From assembly GCA_009838735.1 (NCBI GenBank), contig VXQZ01000049.1, forward strand, positions 1 to 64,000: a DNA stretch of 64,000 nucleotides, in the 5' to 3' direction. Numbering within the stretch: the first letter of the stretch is position 1; each line of letters opens with the position of its first letter. A program made the position numbers and the translations under genes. Positions 1 through 7,803 of this stretch are shown here, in pieces. The notes under the pieces are model-generated. The model saw only the letters and a program-made list of their open reading frames with translations. It was not told the origin of the DNA and ran no database searches. This DNA comes from Chloroflexota bacterium. GTDB taxonomy: Bacteria; Chloroflexota; Dehalococcoidia; Bin125.

Positions 1-67
1 AGGGGGGCGAATGGTTGACCGTCCAAATTGACAACTCATCACAATGCGCCCGCCCCAAACCGGCGGC

Positions 68-87
68 GGCCCGTCTCACGACGGGCC
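68..87 (-). terminator. GC-rich hairpin downstream of sodN
   Basis: Perfect 7-bp stem (68-74 with 81-87) and 6-nt loop, lying 27 bp past the sodN stop on the minus strand. There is no T-run after it, so intrinsic termination is uncertain. The adjacent AACCGGCGGCGGCC core recurs near 48355, also downstream of a minus-strand gene. Confidence 0.4.
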
Positions 88-113
88 GAGGCAGGTGACG
101 CGGACTCGTGCTG

Positions 114-518
114 CTACTGGGCGTAGACGCCGGCTCCGGGGCCTTCGGCGGTGGCCCAGAACTTTTCTGAGATCTGGTCGATCAGGTCGATGAGTTCCTG
201 GCCCTTGGCGACGTCGTTGGTCTTCTTGGCTTCGCCGGCGACCTTGGTCGCGTTCCACATGAGCTCGTGGATTGAGGCGTCGGCCTCGAGGTGGTGGGGC
301 TTGAAGAAGTCGGTCCAGAGGACCCAGAGGTGGTGCTTGACTTCCTCGGCGCGCTGTTCCTTGACGATGGTGCAGCGGGCCTTGAAGTCGTGGTCGTCGG
401 AGTCGTTGTACTTCTCCATCGACTTGAGGACGGACATGGCTTCGATCTTGGCCTGGGCGGGGTCGTAGACGCCGCAGGGGAGGTCGCAGTGGGCTGAGAC
501 GGTCTGGATCAAGGACAT
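114..518 (-). CDS. sodN: nickel superoxide dismutase precursor
   Basis: Dismutates superoxide with a mononuclear Ni centre. The 134-residue product begins with a 9-residue leader followed directly by HCDLPCGVY. This is the Ni hook motif of the family: after leader cleavage His10 becomes residue 1 and Cys11 and Cys15 become the thiolate ligands. Length fits the family (mature chain about 117-125 residues). The start at 518 was chosen because GAGGAG lies 8 nt upstream and the leader then has the expected short length; an in-frame extension to 629 would run into a repeat. Maturation requires a dedicated peptidase (SodX type) in known systems. None is seen next to the gene here, although upstream genes on this strand are visible and downstream ones lie outside the window. 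The next gene upstream on the same strand is a Cu/Zn SOD, so two unrelated SODs are neighbours. Confidence 0.95.
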   Translation of the reverse strand: MSLIQTVSAHCDLPCGVYDPAQAKIEAMSVLKSMEKYNDSDDHDFKARCTIVKEQRAEEVKHHLWVLWTDFFKPHHLEADASIHELMWNATKVAGEAKKTNDVAKGQELIDLIDQISEKFWATAEGPGAGVYAQ

Positions 519-622
519 TGGGTGCTCCTCTAGGGTTGCTGCGCTGTTGAGATTCAGTTTGAGGCTATCGAGTGGGTTGGAGTCGGGCAACTGGGGGATT
601 CTGACTTGGCGTGTCCGGAGGG

Positions 623-680
623 CCCTCACCCCAGCCCTCTCCCTCGGGGAGAGGGAGAAGGAGAGCGGAGGGAGAGGGAC
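623..680. repeat. intergenic palindromic element (CCCTCACCCYAGCCCTCTCCC type)
   Basis: Pyrimidine-rich left arm (CCCTCACCCCAGCCCTCTCCC split at 623-643) followed by GGGGAGAGGGAG and a second purine-rich arm. It is one member of a family seen at ten or more intergenic sites in this window. It lies between sodN and sodC. Confidence 0.75.
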
Positions 681-707
681 AGCAAGGGTGGGGAGTGGCG
701 ACTCGGA

Positions 708-1463
708 TCAGTTGAGGGTGATGACGCCGCAGGCGATGCGGGCGCCGGCGCCGGGGGCTTCGCCGTAGCTGTCGGGGCCTTCGTGGACGATGATGGCCGA
801 GCCGTCGTGGTCGAACAGCGTGGTGATGCCGGCTCCCAGCGTCGCGTCGACCGTGTACTGGTCGGCGTTGGCGACGCCGTCGGTGTGCGCGTAGATGTTG
901 ACGGTGTCGCCCGGGTGGTGGCCACCTGCGTGGAGCACGCCGTGACCGATGCCGGTCGGGTCGTAGTGACCACCGGCGGCGGAGAAGTCGGGCGCGCATG
1001 ATCCGGTCTCGTGAATGTGGAATCCGTGCCAACCCTCGGGGACGCCAGTCAGGCGCGCCTGGATCAGCAAGCCTCGTGGACCCTGGATGATCGTGACTTG
1101 ACCCATTGGTTCGCCGTCGGGGCCGCTCATTTCGGCGGTGGCGGTGAGGCCGATTGCGGCGGGGTCGACGCCGTCACTGGTGTGGACGTCGATTGCGGTG
1201 CTGGATCGCCAGTGGCCGGGTTCGGAGTCGGCGGCCAGGAATCGCTCGCTGGGCAGGATTCTCTCGCCCCAGGAGTGGTCGGCGTTGCGAATCTGCAGTG
1301 CAACTTCCGCGGCCCCGCTGTCGGTCTGGCGGGCCTGGATGCGGACGGCGGAAGCGCCGTCGCCGGAGTCGCCAGCGGTGATCATTGCGGTGAGGGCGGC
1401 GGCAATTGACGCGGTCGCGACGACAGCGATGATTAATCTGGCCCTGGTAGTGAGTTGTGACAT
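708..1463 (-). CDS. sodC: membrane-anchored Cu/Zn superoxide dismutase with N-terminal WGERxLP module
   Basis: Converts superoxide to peroxide and oxygen outside the membrane. Residues 8-30 form an N-terminal membrane anchor or signal. Residues 40-93 are a module not found in ordinary SodC (core WGERILP at 65-71), shared with five binding-protein-like proteins of this window. Residues 105-251 are the SOD fold. Zn ligands His166, His174, His183 and Asp186 have exactly the spacing of bovine SOD1 63/71/80/83. Cu ligands are His149, His151, His166 and His227. Cys156 and Cys245 can form the family disulfide. A GAGAAGG Shine-Dalgarno sits 7 nt before the ATG. It follows the transporter genes on the same strand and precedes sodN. 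The SOD call is very secure; the role of the module is unknown. Confidence 0.95.
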   Translation of the reverse strand: MSQLTTRARLIIAVVATASIAAALTAMITAGDSGDGASAVRIQARQTDSGAAEVALQIRNADHSWGERILPSERFLAADSEPGHWRSSTAIDVHTSDGVDPAAIGLTATAEMSGPDGEPMGQVTIIQGPRGLLIQARLTGVPEGWHGFHIHETGSCAPDFSAAGGHYDPTGIGHGVLHAGGHHPGDTVNIYAHTDGVANADQYTVDATLGAGITTLFDHDGSAIIVHEGPDSYGEAPGAGARIACGVITLN

Positions 1464-1527
1464 AGAGAACCTTCTCAGTTTGGGAACACAAACTTTGGGA
1501 ATAACGATACCCGAGGAGTCGGGTTGG

Positions 1528-2397
1528 TTAGTCGGCGCGGGTGCGGGCTCGGAGGGCGAGAGAGGCGATGGTCAGGGTGAAGATGCTGAACCCGGCCAGC
1601 GAGACGAAGGCCCAGTGCAGGGCGGGCGGGTTCTTCACGCCGACGACCTGGCCGTCCTCGAAGATCGGCCACATGTAGCCGTCCATCACCAGGCCGCGCA
1701 TGCCTTCCATGATGTAGGTGACGGGATTGACCGTGGCGATCCATTTGAGCCATGAGTCGAACACGTCGAGGGGGGCGAAGGCCGGGGCCATGAAGAGGAG
1801 GGGGAAGAAGAGTAGGAAGCCGGCCTGGGCGGCCTGGGCATTGCCGGTGCGCATGGCGATGAAGATGCCGATGCCGCTGTAGGCGCCGCCGAAGAGTCCG
1901 GCAATGACGAGGATGAGGATCGCGCCGGGGACGCCGGAGGCCATGCCGGAGCCGGCGCCGAGGGCGGCGATCACCATGATGGTGGCGAAGAAGATCGCTC
2001 GGACGGCGTCGGCCCAGACGCGGCCGATGATCAGTGACCAGCGCGAGGCGGGGGTGAGGAGGAGTTTGTCGAAGTAGCCGCGCTCCATGTCGAGGACGAT
2101 CGCGATGCCGGAGGCGGAGGACGAGCCAGCGACGGCCTGAAGCACGGCGACGGGGAGCTGGAAGGCGAGGTAGTTTTCGACGCCGAAGCCGCGCTCGGAG
2201 AAGTTGGCGATCGCGCCGGTGGAGACGGCGAGGAAGAAGAGCGGGATGAAGATGTTGGTGACTTCGACGCCGGGCTGTCGCAGCGATTCGCGGATCGCGC
2301 GGCCGGCCAGGTATCGGGCGTCGATCAGGATCCGAATCGGCCCCGACTCGCGGGCGGCCGAGGTTTGCGGTTGACCGGGAGCCTCGACGGCGCTCAC
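1528..2397 (-). CDS. ABC-2 type transporter permease (DrrB-like)
   Basis: Integral membrane half of an exporter. The 289-residue protein has about six hydrophobic segments and the ABC-2 signature region near residues 195-235, ending in NPVTYIMEGMRGL. This fits the DrrB/NodJ-type permease family. Its ATG overlaps the stop of the ATPase gene by 4 nt (ATGA), so the two are translationally coupled and act together. Family members export drugs, lipids or polysaccharide precursors; the substrate here cannot be told. The N-terminal 20 residues are hydrophilic and cytoplasmic. It is followed by sodC after 64 bp. Confidence 0.9.
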   Translation of the reverse strand: MSAVEAPGQPQTSAARESGPIRILIDARYLAGRAIRESLRQPGVEVTNIFIPLFFLAVSTGAIANFSERGFGVENYLAFQLPVAVLQAVAGSSSASGIAIVLDMERGYFDKLLLTPASRWSLIIGRVWADAVRAIFFATIMVIAALGAGSGMASGVPGAILILVIAGLFGGAYSGIGIFIAMRTGNAQAAQAGFLLFFPLLFMAPAFAPLDVFDSWLKWIATVNPVTYIMEGMRGLVMDGYMWPIFEDGQVVGVKNPPALHWAFVSLAGFSIFTLTIASLALRARTRAD

Positions 2398-3461
2398 GCC
2401 GGACCAGCCTGAGTCGTCTGTGCTGCAGCGTCGCCGGGTTCAATGCGGTGTCCGGTGGCCTTGAAGAAGACATCATCGAGAGTCGCGCGGGCCAGCCGCA
2501 GATTGCTGAAGGGCAGGCTCTCATCGTCGAGCGTTCTGACGACCCGAGGCAACGTGTCGTGACCGCTCTTGCTGTAGATCGCGACGCCTTCGTTGTAGTC
2601 CCATTGGGCATCCTCGACGTTGGGCAAGGGCAAGAGGGCGCTGACGGCGCGCTGTTGCGCCTGTTCGTCGCCTTCGACCTGGACGTAGATCACGTCGGCG
2701 GAGACGGTCGCCTTGAGTCCGTCGGGGGTGCCCTGTTGGACGATTTCGCCGGCGTCGAGGATGGCGATTTCGTCACAGAGTTGGTCGGCTTCCTCGAGGT
2801 ACTGGGTCGTGAGGAAGAAGGTGACGCCGTCCTCGCGGTTGAGTCGCTGGATGTACTCCCAGAGGTTCTGCCGGGAAACGGGGTCAAGACCGGTGGTCGG
2901 TTCGTCGAGGAAAATGATGGGCGGCGAGTGGACCAGGGCGGAGGCAAGGTCGAGTCGACGCTGCATGCCGCCGGAGTAGCCGCCGATCCGTCGGTCGGCG
3001 TCATCGGTCAGGTCGACGACTTCGAGGAGATGCGCAATCCGGTCTTCGATCTCGCCGCGGGGCACGTTGTAGAGGCGGGATTGCAGGCGGAGGAGTTCAC
3101 GTCCGGTCTGGAGGATGTCGAGCCCGGCTTCCTGCAGGGCGACGCCGACGGCGCGGCGGACCTGCCGGTCCTGGTTCAGGACGTCGAATCCGGCGACCCG
3201 GGCAGTGCCGTCTGTCGGGCGCAGGAGCGTCGTCAACATGCGCACGGTGGTGGTCTTGCCGCTGCCGTTCTGTCCGAGGAAACCAAACACCTGTCCGGGT
3301 CGAACCCGCAGATCGATGCCGTTGACGGCATGGATGTCACCGAAGTGCTTGACGAGCCCGTGCGCTTCGATCGCCAGATCGGCGTCACGACTGTGTTGAG
3401 GCGCGCGAGCGCTGAGGTCGTCGATCAGGCGTTCGGCGATGGTGGAGGGTCGGCTGGACAT
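2394..3461 (-). CDS. ABC transporter ATP-binding protein, DrrA family
   Basis: Energises the adjacent ABC-2 permease. A full nucleotide-binding domain spans residues 30-260: Walker A GQNGSGKT at 63-70, Q-loop Gln110, signature YSGGMQ at 162-167 and Walker B IIFLDE at 182-187. The usual H-loop histidine is replaced by Gln220 in TTQYLEEAD, as is common in the daunorubicin-resistance (DrrA) subfamily. A C-terminal accessory region follows (about 260-355). At 355 residues it is a little longer than typical because of a hydrophilic leader of about 28 residues. Order on the minus strand is ATPase then permease with a 4-nt overlap. Antibiotic or lipid export is possible, but no biosynthetic cluster is adjacent. 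Confidence 0.93.
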   Translation of the reverse strand: MSSRPSTIAERLIDDLSARAPQHSRDADLAIEAHGLVKHFGDIHAVNGIDLRVRPGQVFGFLGQNGSGKTTTVRMLTTLLRPTDGTARVAGFDVLNQDRQVRRAVGVALQEAGLDILQTGRELLRLQSRLYNVPRGEIEDRIAHLLEVVDLTDDADRRIGGYSGGMQRRLDLASALVHSPPIIFLDEPTTGLDPVSRQNLWEYIQRLNREDGVTFFLTTQYLEEADQLCDEIAILDAGEIVQQGTPDGLKATVSADVIYVQVEGDEQAQQRAVSALLPLPNVEDAQWDYNEGVAIYSKSGHDTLPRVVRTLDDESLPFSNLRLARATLDDVFFKATGHRIEPGDAAAQTTQAGPA

Positions 3462-3549
3462 CAGCGAGATCGTATCGGCTTAGCGGTTTGAGATGGAAAA
3501 CCCTTGCCGATTTTCATCTAGCACGTGTGTCCTACGGAACAGATGTCCG

Positions 3550-3963
3550 TCAGACCGGGCGGAAGACAGGAATCGGGTAGGCGTCGTCGCCGGCCTGTTC
3601 CTCAAACTCGACCTTGACCCGTTGGCCGATGTGGATGTCGGTGGTTGGATCACTGACGCCGACGATGGTGCTCATCATGCGGAAGCCCTCATCGAGGTCG
3701 ACGTAGGCGACGGCGTATGCGCCGAGCTCCTGGAAGCCGGGCATTCGGTTCTGGCGGACGACGGAGTAGGTGTAGACGGTGCCGAGGCCCGAAGATACGT
3801 TCCAGCTCAGTCCGCGGTCGCCGGTGACGGTGGAGTGTCCGCGGGGGTAGAAGACGACGTTACCGTCGGAGTCGGTCTGGTAACGCAGCTCGCCCTCTTT
3901 GCAGCCGTCCCAGAAGTGCTGGGTGTCAGGCTCGGGGAAGCTGGGTTGTGGTCGGTTGGCCAT
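3550..3963 (-). CDS. DUF35 OB-fold protein with degenerate zinc ribbon
   Basis: DUF35 proteins pair with thiolase-like or HMG-CoA synthase partners and usually carry an N-terminal Cys4 zinc ribbon plus an OB fold. The 137-residue protein keeps the flanking landmarks (WDGCKEGELRYQ at 18-29, then VVFYPRG) and a C-terminal OB-like part (YSVVRQN through VEFEEQ). The ribbon cysteines are gone: the segment between Tyr28 and the YPRG motif has none. It lies 81 bp downstream of the thiolase-like gene on the same strand, with a palindromic repeat between them. The two probably work as a complex in acyl-CoA chain handling. The pairing is standard family context; loss of the metal site is seen directly. 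Confidence 0.85.
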   Translation of the reverse strand: MANRPQPSFPEPDTQHFWDGCKEGELRYQTDSDGNVVFYPRGHSTVTGDRGLSWNVSSGLGTVYTYSVVRQNRMPGFQELGAYAVAYVDLDEGFRMMSTIVGVSDPTTDIHIGQRVKVEFEEQAGDDAYPIPVFRPV

Positions 3964-3998
3964 GTTGGAGTGTCTCCCGTTGTTTCTGGGGAGGGAAG

Positions 3999-4033
3999 GC
4001 CCTCACCCTAGCCCTCTCCCAGAGGGAGAGGGG
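3999..4033. repeat. intergenic palindromic element
   Basis: CCCTCACCCTAGCCCTCTCCC followed by AGAGGGAGAGGGGA. It sits between the DUF35 and thiolase-like genes and is another copy of the 623-680 family. Confidence 0.8.
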
Positions 4034-4044
4034 ATCGGATCCGG

Positions 4045-5229
4045 TTAGTCGGCGGCGAGGATGACGGTGCCGCCGGTGTGGGTTCCTCCGAGGAGTCCTC
4101 CGTTGCCGTGGGCGACGGCGAGTTTGGCTCCGTCGACCTGGCTGTTCGACTCACCGCGGAGCTGGCGGACGGACTCGAGCAGCAGGAAGAGTCCGCGCAT
4201 GCCGGGGTGATTGGAGGAGAGTCCGCCGCCGTCGGTGTTGAGGGTGAGGCCGGGTTGATCGAAGGCGAGGTGGCCGTCCTCGATGAACTGACCCACTTCG
4301 CCCTTGGCGCAGAAGCCGAGGTCCTCGAGCATCACGGCGACGGTGATGCTGAACGAGTCGTAGATCATGGCGATGTCGATCTCGTCGGGCGTGACGCCGG
4401 CCTGTCCGTAGGCGGCCGGGGCGCTCTGCGCGCCGGCGGAGGTGGTGATGTCGCCGCCGTTCTCGCGGTACTTGGTGGCTTCGCCGGCGCCGATGATCCA
4501 GACCGGCTTCTTCTTGATGTCGCGCGCGATTTCGGGGGAGACGAACACGGCCGCGCCGCCGCCGTCGGAGATCATGCAGCACTCGAGCAGGTGCAGCGGG
4601 TCGGCGATGATCCGCGATTCGAGCACGTCCTCGACTGTGATCTCATCGACCTTGACGAACTGCAGGTCGGTCATTGCCTTGACCGCCTCGGGGTTGCGCA
4701 TCGCGTGCTTGCGCGTGGCGACCGAGATCTGGGCGAGTTGCTCGGTGGTGGTGCCGTATTCGTGCATATGGCGGTGGGCGACCATCGCGTAGTTGCTGAT
4801 CAGCGTGCCACCGTACGGGGCTTCCATGTTCTGTTGCCATGAGGCTCCGCCGCGGCCCATGCCGCCGGTGCCGATCGGCACGCGCATTGACGCGGCGGTG
4901 GAGCCGTAGGTAGTGACGGCGACGTTGCAGCGTCCGGCGGCGATGTCGCGCAGGGCGTGGGAGGCATGGAACTCGTAGGAGGAGCCGCCGACCTGGGTCG
5001 TGTCGAGCAGGCGCGGCTTGATCCCGAGGTACGCGGCGAGGCCCAGGCCGCCGCCCCCTTCGCCATCGAGCGCGTCGTAGAGACCATCAACGTCGCCCCA
5101 GTCGAGGCCAGCGTCGTCCAGGGCTCGCTTCATCGAGTCCGCTTTGATCTGCATCGAGGAGACGCCGGGGGCGACTCGCAATGGATATTCGTGGATACCG
5201 GCGATCGCCGCCAGTCGTTCCTGTGCCAT
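4045..5229 (-). CDS. thiolase-like acyl-CoA protein (SCP-x/DitF type)
   Basis: A 394-residue thiolase-fold protein. Start chosen at 5229 (MAQERLAAIAG) with GGAAAGG about 9 nt upstream; the open frame to 5355 would cross the divergent promoter and the next gene. Landmarks include the N-terminal strand AAIAGIHEYP, TTQVGGSSYEFHASHALRDI around 95-115, the CCMISDGGGAAVFVS region, and the C-terminal HGNGGLLGGTHTGG with its histidines. Where classical thiolases have the nucleophilic cysteine after the GG turn, this protein has serines (GGSSYEF). It therefore may not do standard thiolysis, or may act in the aldol-type side-chain cleavage known for DitF-like proteins with a DUF35 partner. The DUF35 gene follows it. 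Substrate unknown; sterol or fatty acyl-CoA is plausible. Confidence 0.85.
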   Translation of the reverse strand: MAQERLAAIAGIHEYPLRVAPGVSSMQIKADSMKRALDDAGLDWGDVDGLYDALDGEGGGGLGLAAYLGIKPRLLDTTQVGGSSYEFHASHALRDIAAGRCNVAVTTYGSTAASMRVPIGTGGMGRGGASWQQNMEAPYGGTLISNYAMVAHRHMHEYGTTTEQLAQISVATRKHAMRNPEAVKAMTDLQFVKVDEITVEDVLESRIIADPLHLLECCMISDGGGAAVFVSPEIARDIKKKPVWIIGAGEATKYRENGGDITTSAGAQSAPAAYGQAGVTPDEIDIAMIYDSFSITVAVMLEDLGFCAKGEVGQFIEDGHLAFDQPGLTLNTDGGGLSSNHPGMRGLFLLLESVRQLRGESNSQVDGAKLAVAHGNGGLLGGTHTGGTVILAAD

Positions 5230-5329
5230 CTCACAGCCTTTCCGCGTCGGACAGACGCAAGCAAGAAGTCGTATGGACGCAAGCCTGATCAGGCTAGCGC
5301 TGATTCCGGCCCCGGCGTAGCCTGCGAGC

Positions 5330-5983
5330 ATGCGCATCGGCCTGATCTCTGACACTCATCTGCCCCAATTGCTGCATTCGATGGACGAACTTGGACCCGA
5401 GACGGGTCAGGCGTTGGCCGGCGTTGAGCTGATTTTGCACGGGGGCGACATCACGGTGCCGGCCGTGCTGGACTGGTGTGAGCAGTTCGCGCCGGTGCTT
5501 GCGGTGCGGGGCAACAACGACATCTTCGATGATCCGCGGTTGGCCGAGCACCAGTTTCTCGACGTTGAGGGGTTTCGGATCGGGTTGGCGCATGAACTGC
5601 GTCCAGAGTCGCGGCCGATCGGCGAGATCCTGGCGGCCTCACTGAACGATGAATGGGTAGATGTGTTGATTGGCGGAGACACGCACGTCGAGCGGCTGGA
5701 GTACCGCGACGACGTGCTGTTGATCAATCCGGGCAGCCCGTCGCTGCCGCATCACCTGTCAACGCGTCTGGGCGCGATCGGCATGCTGACAATCACTCCG
5801 CACCGGCTCGAGGCAGAGATCGTTGCGCTCGGACCGAGCGAGGGTCACCGCAATCCGTCGCGTCCGCAGCATGTCGTGGTGGAGTATGGGCACGTTGTCG
5901 AAGCATCGCTGGACGGACACACAATCACGGCGAACGAGTTTCTGAAGGCGCCACACGAGCGCATCGTCCCGAACGGAGCCTGA
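5330..5983 (+). CDS. calcineurin-like metallophosphoesterase, YfcE/MJ0936 family
   Basis: Likely a dinuclear-metal phosphodiesterase. The 217-residue chain shows the family metal motifs in order: SDTH at 7-10, HGGD near 37-40, GNND near 61-64, GGDTH near 115-119, and NPGS following VLLI. This matches the small YfcE-type phosphodiesterases, though about 40 residues longer at the C-terminus. It is divergent from the thiolase-like gene (100-bp shared upstream region) and is followed after a single base by an SDR gene, so these two form an operon. The natural substrate of this family is mostly unknown; cyclic or bis-p-nitrophenyl phosphates are typical test substrates. Confidence 0.88.
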   Translation: MRIGLISDTHLPQLLHSMDELGPETGQALAGVELILHGGDITVPAVLDWCEQFAPVLAVRGNNDIFDDPRLAEHQFLDVEGFRIGLAHELRPESRPIGEILAASLNDEWVDVLIGGDTHVERLEYRDDVLLINPGSPSLPHHLSTRLGAIGMLTITPHRLEAEIVALGPSEGHRNPSRPQHVVVEYGHVVEASLDGHTITANEFLKAPHERIVPNGA

Positions 5984-5984
5984 G

Positions 5985-6770
5985 ATGGACCTGCAACTCC
6001 AGGGCAAACGAGCATTGGTCACGGGCGGCAGCCGCGGAATCGGCAAGGCGATCGCGCGGGTGCTGATCGAGGAAGGCTGCGAGGTCGCGATTTCGGCACG
6101 CGATCCCGAGCGGCTCGGGGTAGCGGCGGACGAGCTGGGTGCGGCAGCCTGGTTCGCGTACGACGCCGCAGACGATGACTCCGTCGAGGCGATGGTCCGC
6201 GGCGCGGCGGAGGCGCTGGGCGGGCTGGACATCCTGGTCAACAACGCGGCTTCGCCTGGCAGCGTTCATGGTCCTCTGCCGCTGTCGGAGTTGACCGCCG
6301 AGCACGCGCTGGCCGATCTGCAGGTCAAGGTGCTCGGCTACCTGCGCTGCTCGCGGGCGGCGGCGCCGTACATGCAAGAGAACGGTTGGGGACGAATCGT
6401 CAATGTCTCCGGACTCGCTGCGCGGGGCAGTGGCAACACGGTTGGTTCGATCCGCAACGTCTCCGTGGCGGCACTGACCAAGAACCTGGCCGACGAGCTT
6501 GGTCCCGACGGCATCAACGTGACGGTCGTGCATCCCGGGCTGACTCGCACGGAAGCGACGCCGGACCGGTTTGCTCAGATTGCAGAATCAAACGGGATTT
6601 CGCTGGAAGAAGCGGAATCCCGAATGGCGGCGGGCAACTCGGTGCGGACGATCATCGATTCCGACGACATCGCCAACATCGTGGCATTTCTGGCCTCGCC
6701 GAAATCGATTGCGATCACCGGCGACACGATCGCGGCGGGCGGGGGCGTCGGTCGGGGAATTCACTACTAG
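5985..6770 (+). CDS. short-chain dehydrogenase/reductase-like protein lacking the YxxxK pair
   Basis: A Rossmann-fold SDR of 261 residues. TGGSRGIG at 13-20 is the NAD(P)-binding glycine motif; the NNA motif is present at about 84-86 and the structural motif VVHPG near 180. The catalytic Ser follows in VNVSGLA. Where the catalytic Tyr-x-x-x-Lys should precede the LTKNLADEL helix, the sequence reads GSIRNVSVAA, so both Tyr and Lys are missing. A subgroup of SDR-like proteins has this RN-x-x form, so it is probably not a sequencing error, but normal hydride transfer chemistry is doubtful. The gene starts 1 nt after the stop of the phosphoesterase and converges on the DUF169 gene. Confidence 0.88.
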   Translation: MDLQLQGKRALVTGGSRGIGKAIARVLIEEGCEVAISARDPERLGVAADELGAAAWFAYDAADDDSVEAMVRGAAEALGGLDILVNNAASPGSVHGPLPLSELTAEHALADLQVKVLGYLRCSRAAAPYMQENGWGRIVNVSGLAARGSGNTVGSIRNVSVAALTKNLADELGPDGINVTVVHPGLTRTEATPDRFAQIAESNGISLEEAESRMAAGNSVRTIIDSDDIANIVAFLASPKSIAITGDTIAAGGGVGRGIHY

Positions 6771-6840
6771 AGCCGGTCGGCGGAACCGCGGAGCAGTGTC
6801 GAGGCCCTTTCGCCCTGGGCCGAGCAGGTGCGTTCCGTGC

Positions 6841-7665
6841 CTAGAAGCGGTCCTGATACGACCTCGCCAGCGACTCCGACGGATCGGCCTGGATGCCGAG
6901 CGGCGGAATCGGATATCTGAGCCCGTTCCGTGACAGCTTGTCCAGACCGTCGAGCAGCTTGGGCAGATATCGGGGCGGGATCGCCATCAGCAGCTCGTCG
7001 TCCTGGACACCGCCGAAGCGGCGCTCGGCGTAACAGGGAATGCTGAGCGACGGCTCGCCGGTGCGCAGCGCCCGTCCCCAGCTGTCGGCGCAGGCGGACT
7101 CGCCAACCGAGGCAAACTCGAACTTCTTGAAGCCCGAGAACTGCAGTCCGTTGATCAGGATGATCATCTGTCCCGGTGTGCCGTAGAGCAGCACGACGTC
7201 GGGCGGATCGAGCCGGCCGGTGGCGATCGGCGACAGTGCCAGCGCTGCGTAGCGGCCGTAGGGCATCACATCCATCGCCTGCTGATGGAGAATCGAGTCC
7301 TCGTCGGTTTCGAACCAGACGTTGGTCATCGTGGTGCGCAAACGCCACTCGCCGTCGTCTTCGTTCGGATGCAGCCCAACCGGTGCGCCGCATTGCGCGC
7401 CGATCAGATCGTCCATCGTCACTCCTAAGGTGAAGTTGAGCCAGCGGGCCTGCGCGACCAGCTGGTCAAGGGCGTGCTTGAACTGCGGGCGGCGGATGCG
7501 CTCGACCTCCTGCATCTCTTCGACCGTCTCGAACATCTTCATCCCGACCGGCGTCGCGGTCAGTCGCAGGTAGCGCTGCAATCCGGCCACGATGCCGGGC
7601 CAGTCGTAGCTGTCGGGCTCGGGCGGTGCGTCCGCTGAGATTCCAACGGCTGGTGCGGTGGTCAT
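6841..7665 (-). CDS. DUF169 family protein
   Basis: A 274-residue protein of the DUF169 (COG2043) family. Family function is not established. Visible features: N-terminal LQRYLRLTATPVGMKM, then an invariant-looking AQCGAPVGLH segment with a cysteine around residue 99, DDPVVLLYG-like DVVLLYGTPGQMI, and an FASVGESACADSW segment with another cysteine. These Cys-Gly signatures are typical of the family and suggest metal or cluster binding, but that is inference. Start at 7665 (MTTAPAVGI) was preferred because GGAG lies upstream; the long open frame to 8187 overlaps an unrelated plus-strand gene. The gene converges with the SDR and diverges from the anchored binding protein. Confidence 0.8.
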   Translation of the reverse strand: MTTAPAVGISADAPPEPDSYDWPGIVAGLQRYLRLTATPVGMKMFETVEEMQEVERIRRPQFKHALDQLVAQARWLNFTLGVTMDDLIGAQCGAPVGLHPNEDDGEWRLRTTMTNVWFETDEDSILHQQAMDVMPYGRYAALALSPIATGRLDPPDVVLLYGTPGQMIILINGLQFSGFKKFEFASVGESACADSWGRALRTGEPSLSIPCYAERRFGGVQDDELLMAIPPRYLPKLLDGLDKLSRNGLRYPIPPLGIQADPSESLARSYQDRF

Positions 7666-7803
7666 GATCTGGACTCCATCCCCTGAGCTCTGGTGCCTGA
7701 GAGGCATGGTACGGGCTGATCGAGCGGGCGGGTGACAGGCGCCAAGAATCACTATGATGTCGGCGATCAGGCGCGCGATGCGGCGCCCGCGGAAGGTTCC
7801 TGC

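Noticed and set aside
519-629. N-terminal extension of the Ni-SOD
   Set aside because: It would displace the cleavable leader before HCDLPCG, crosses a repeat, and the internal ATG has a strong GAGGAG site.
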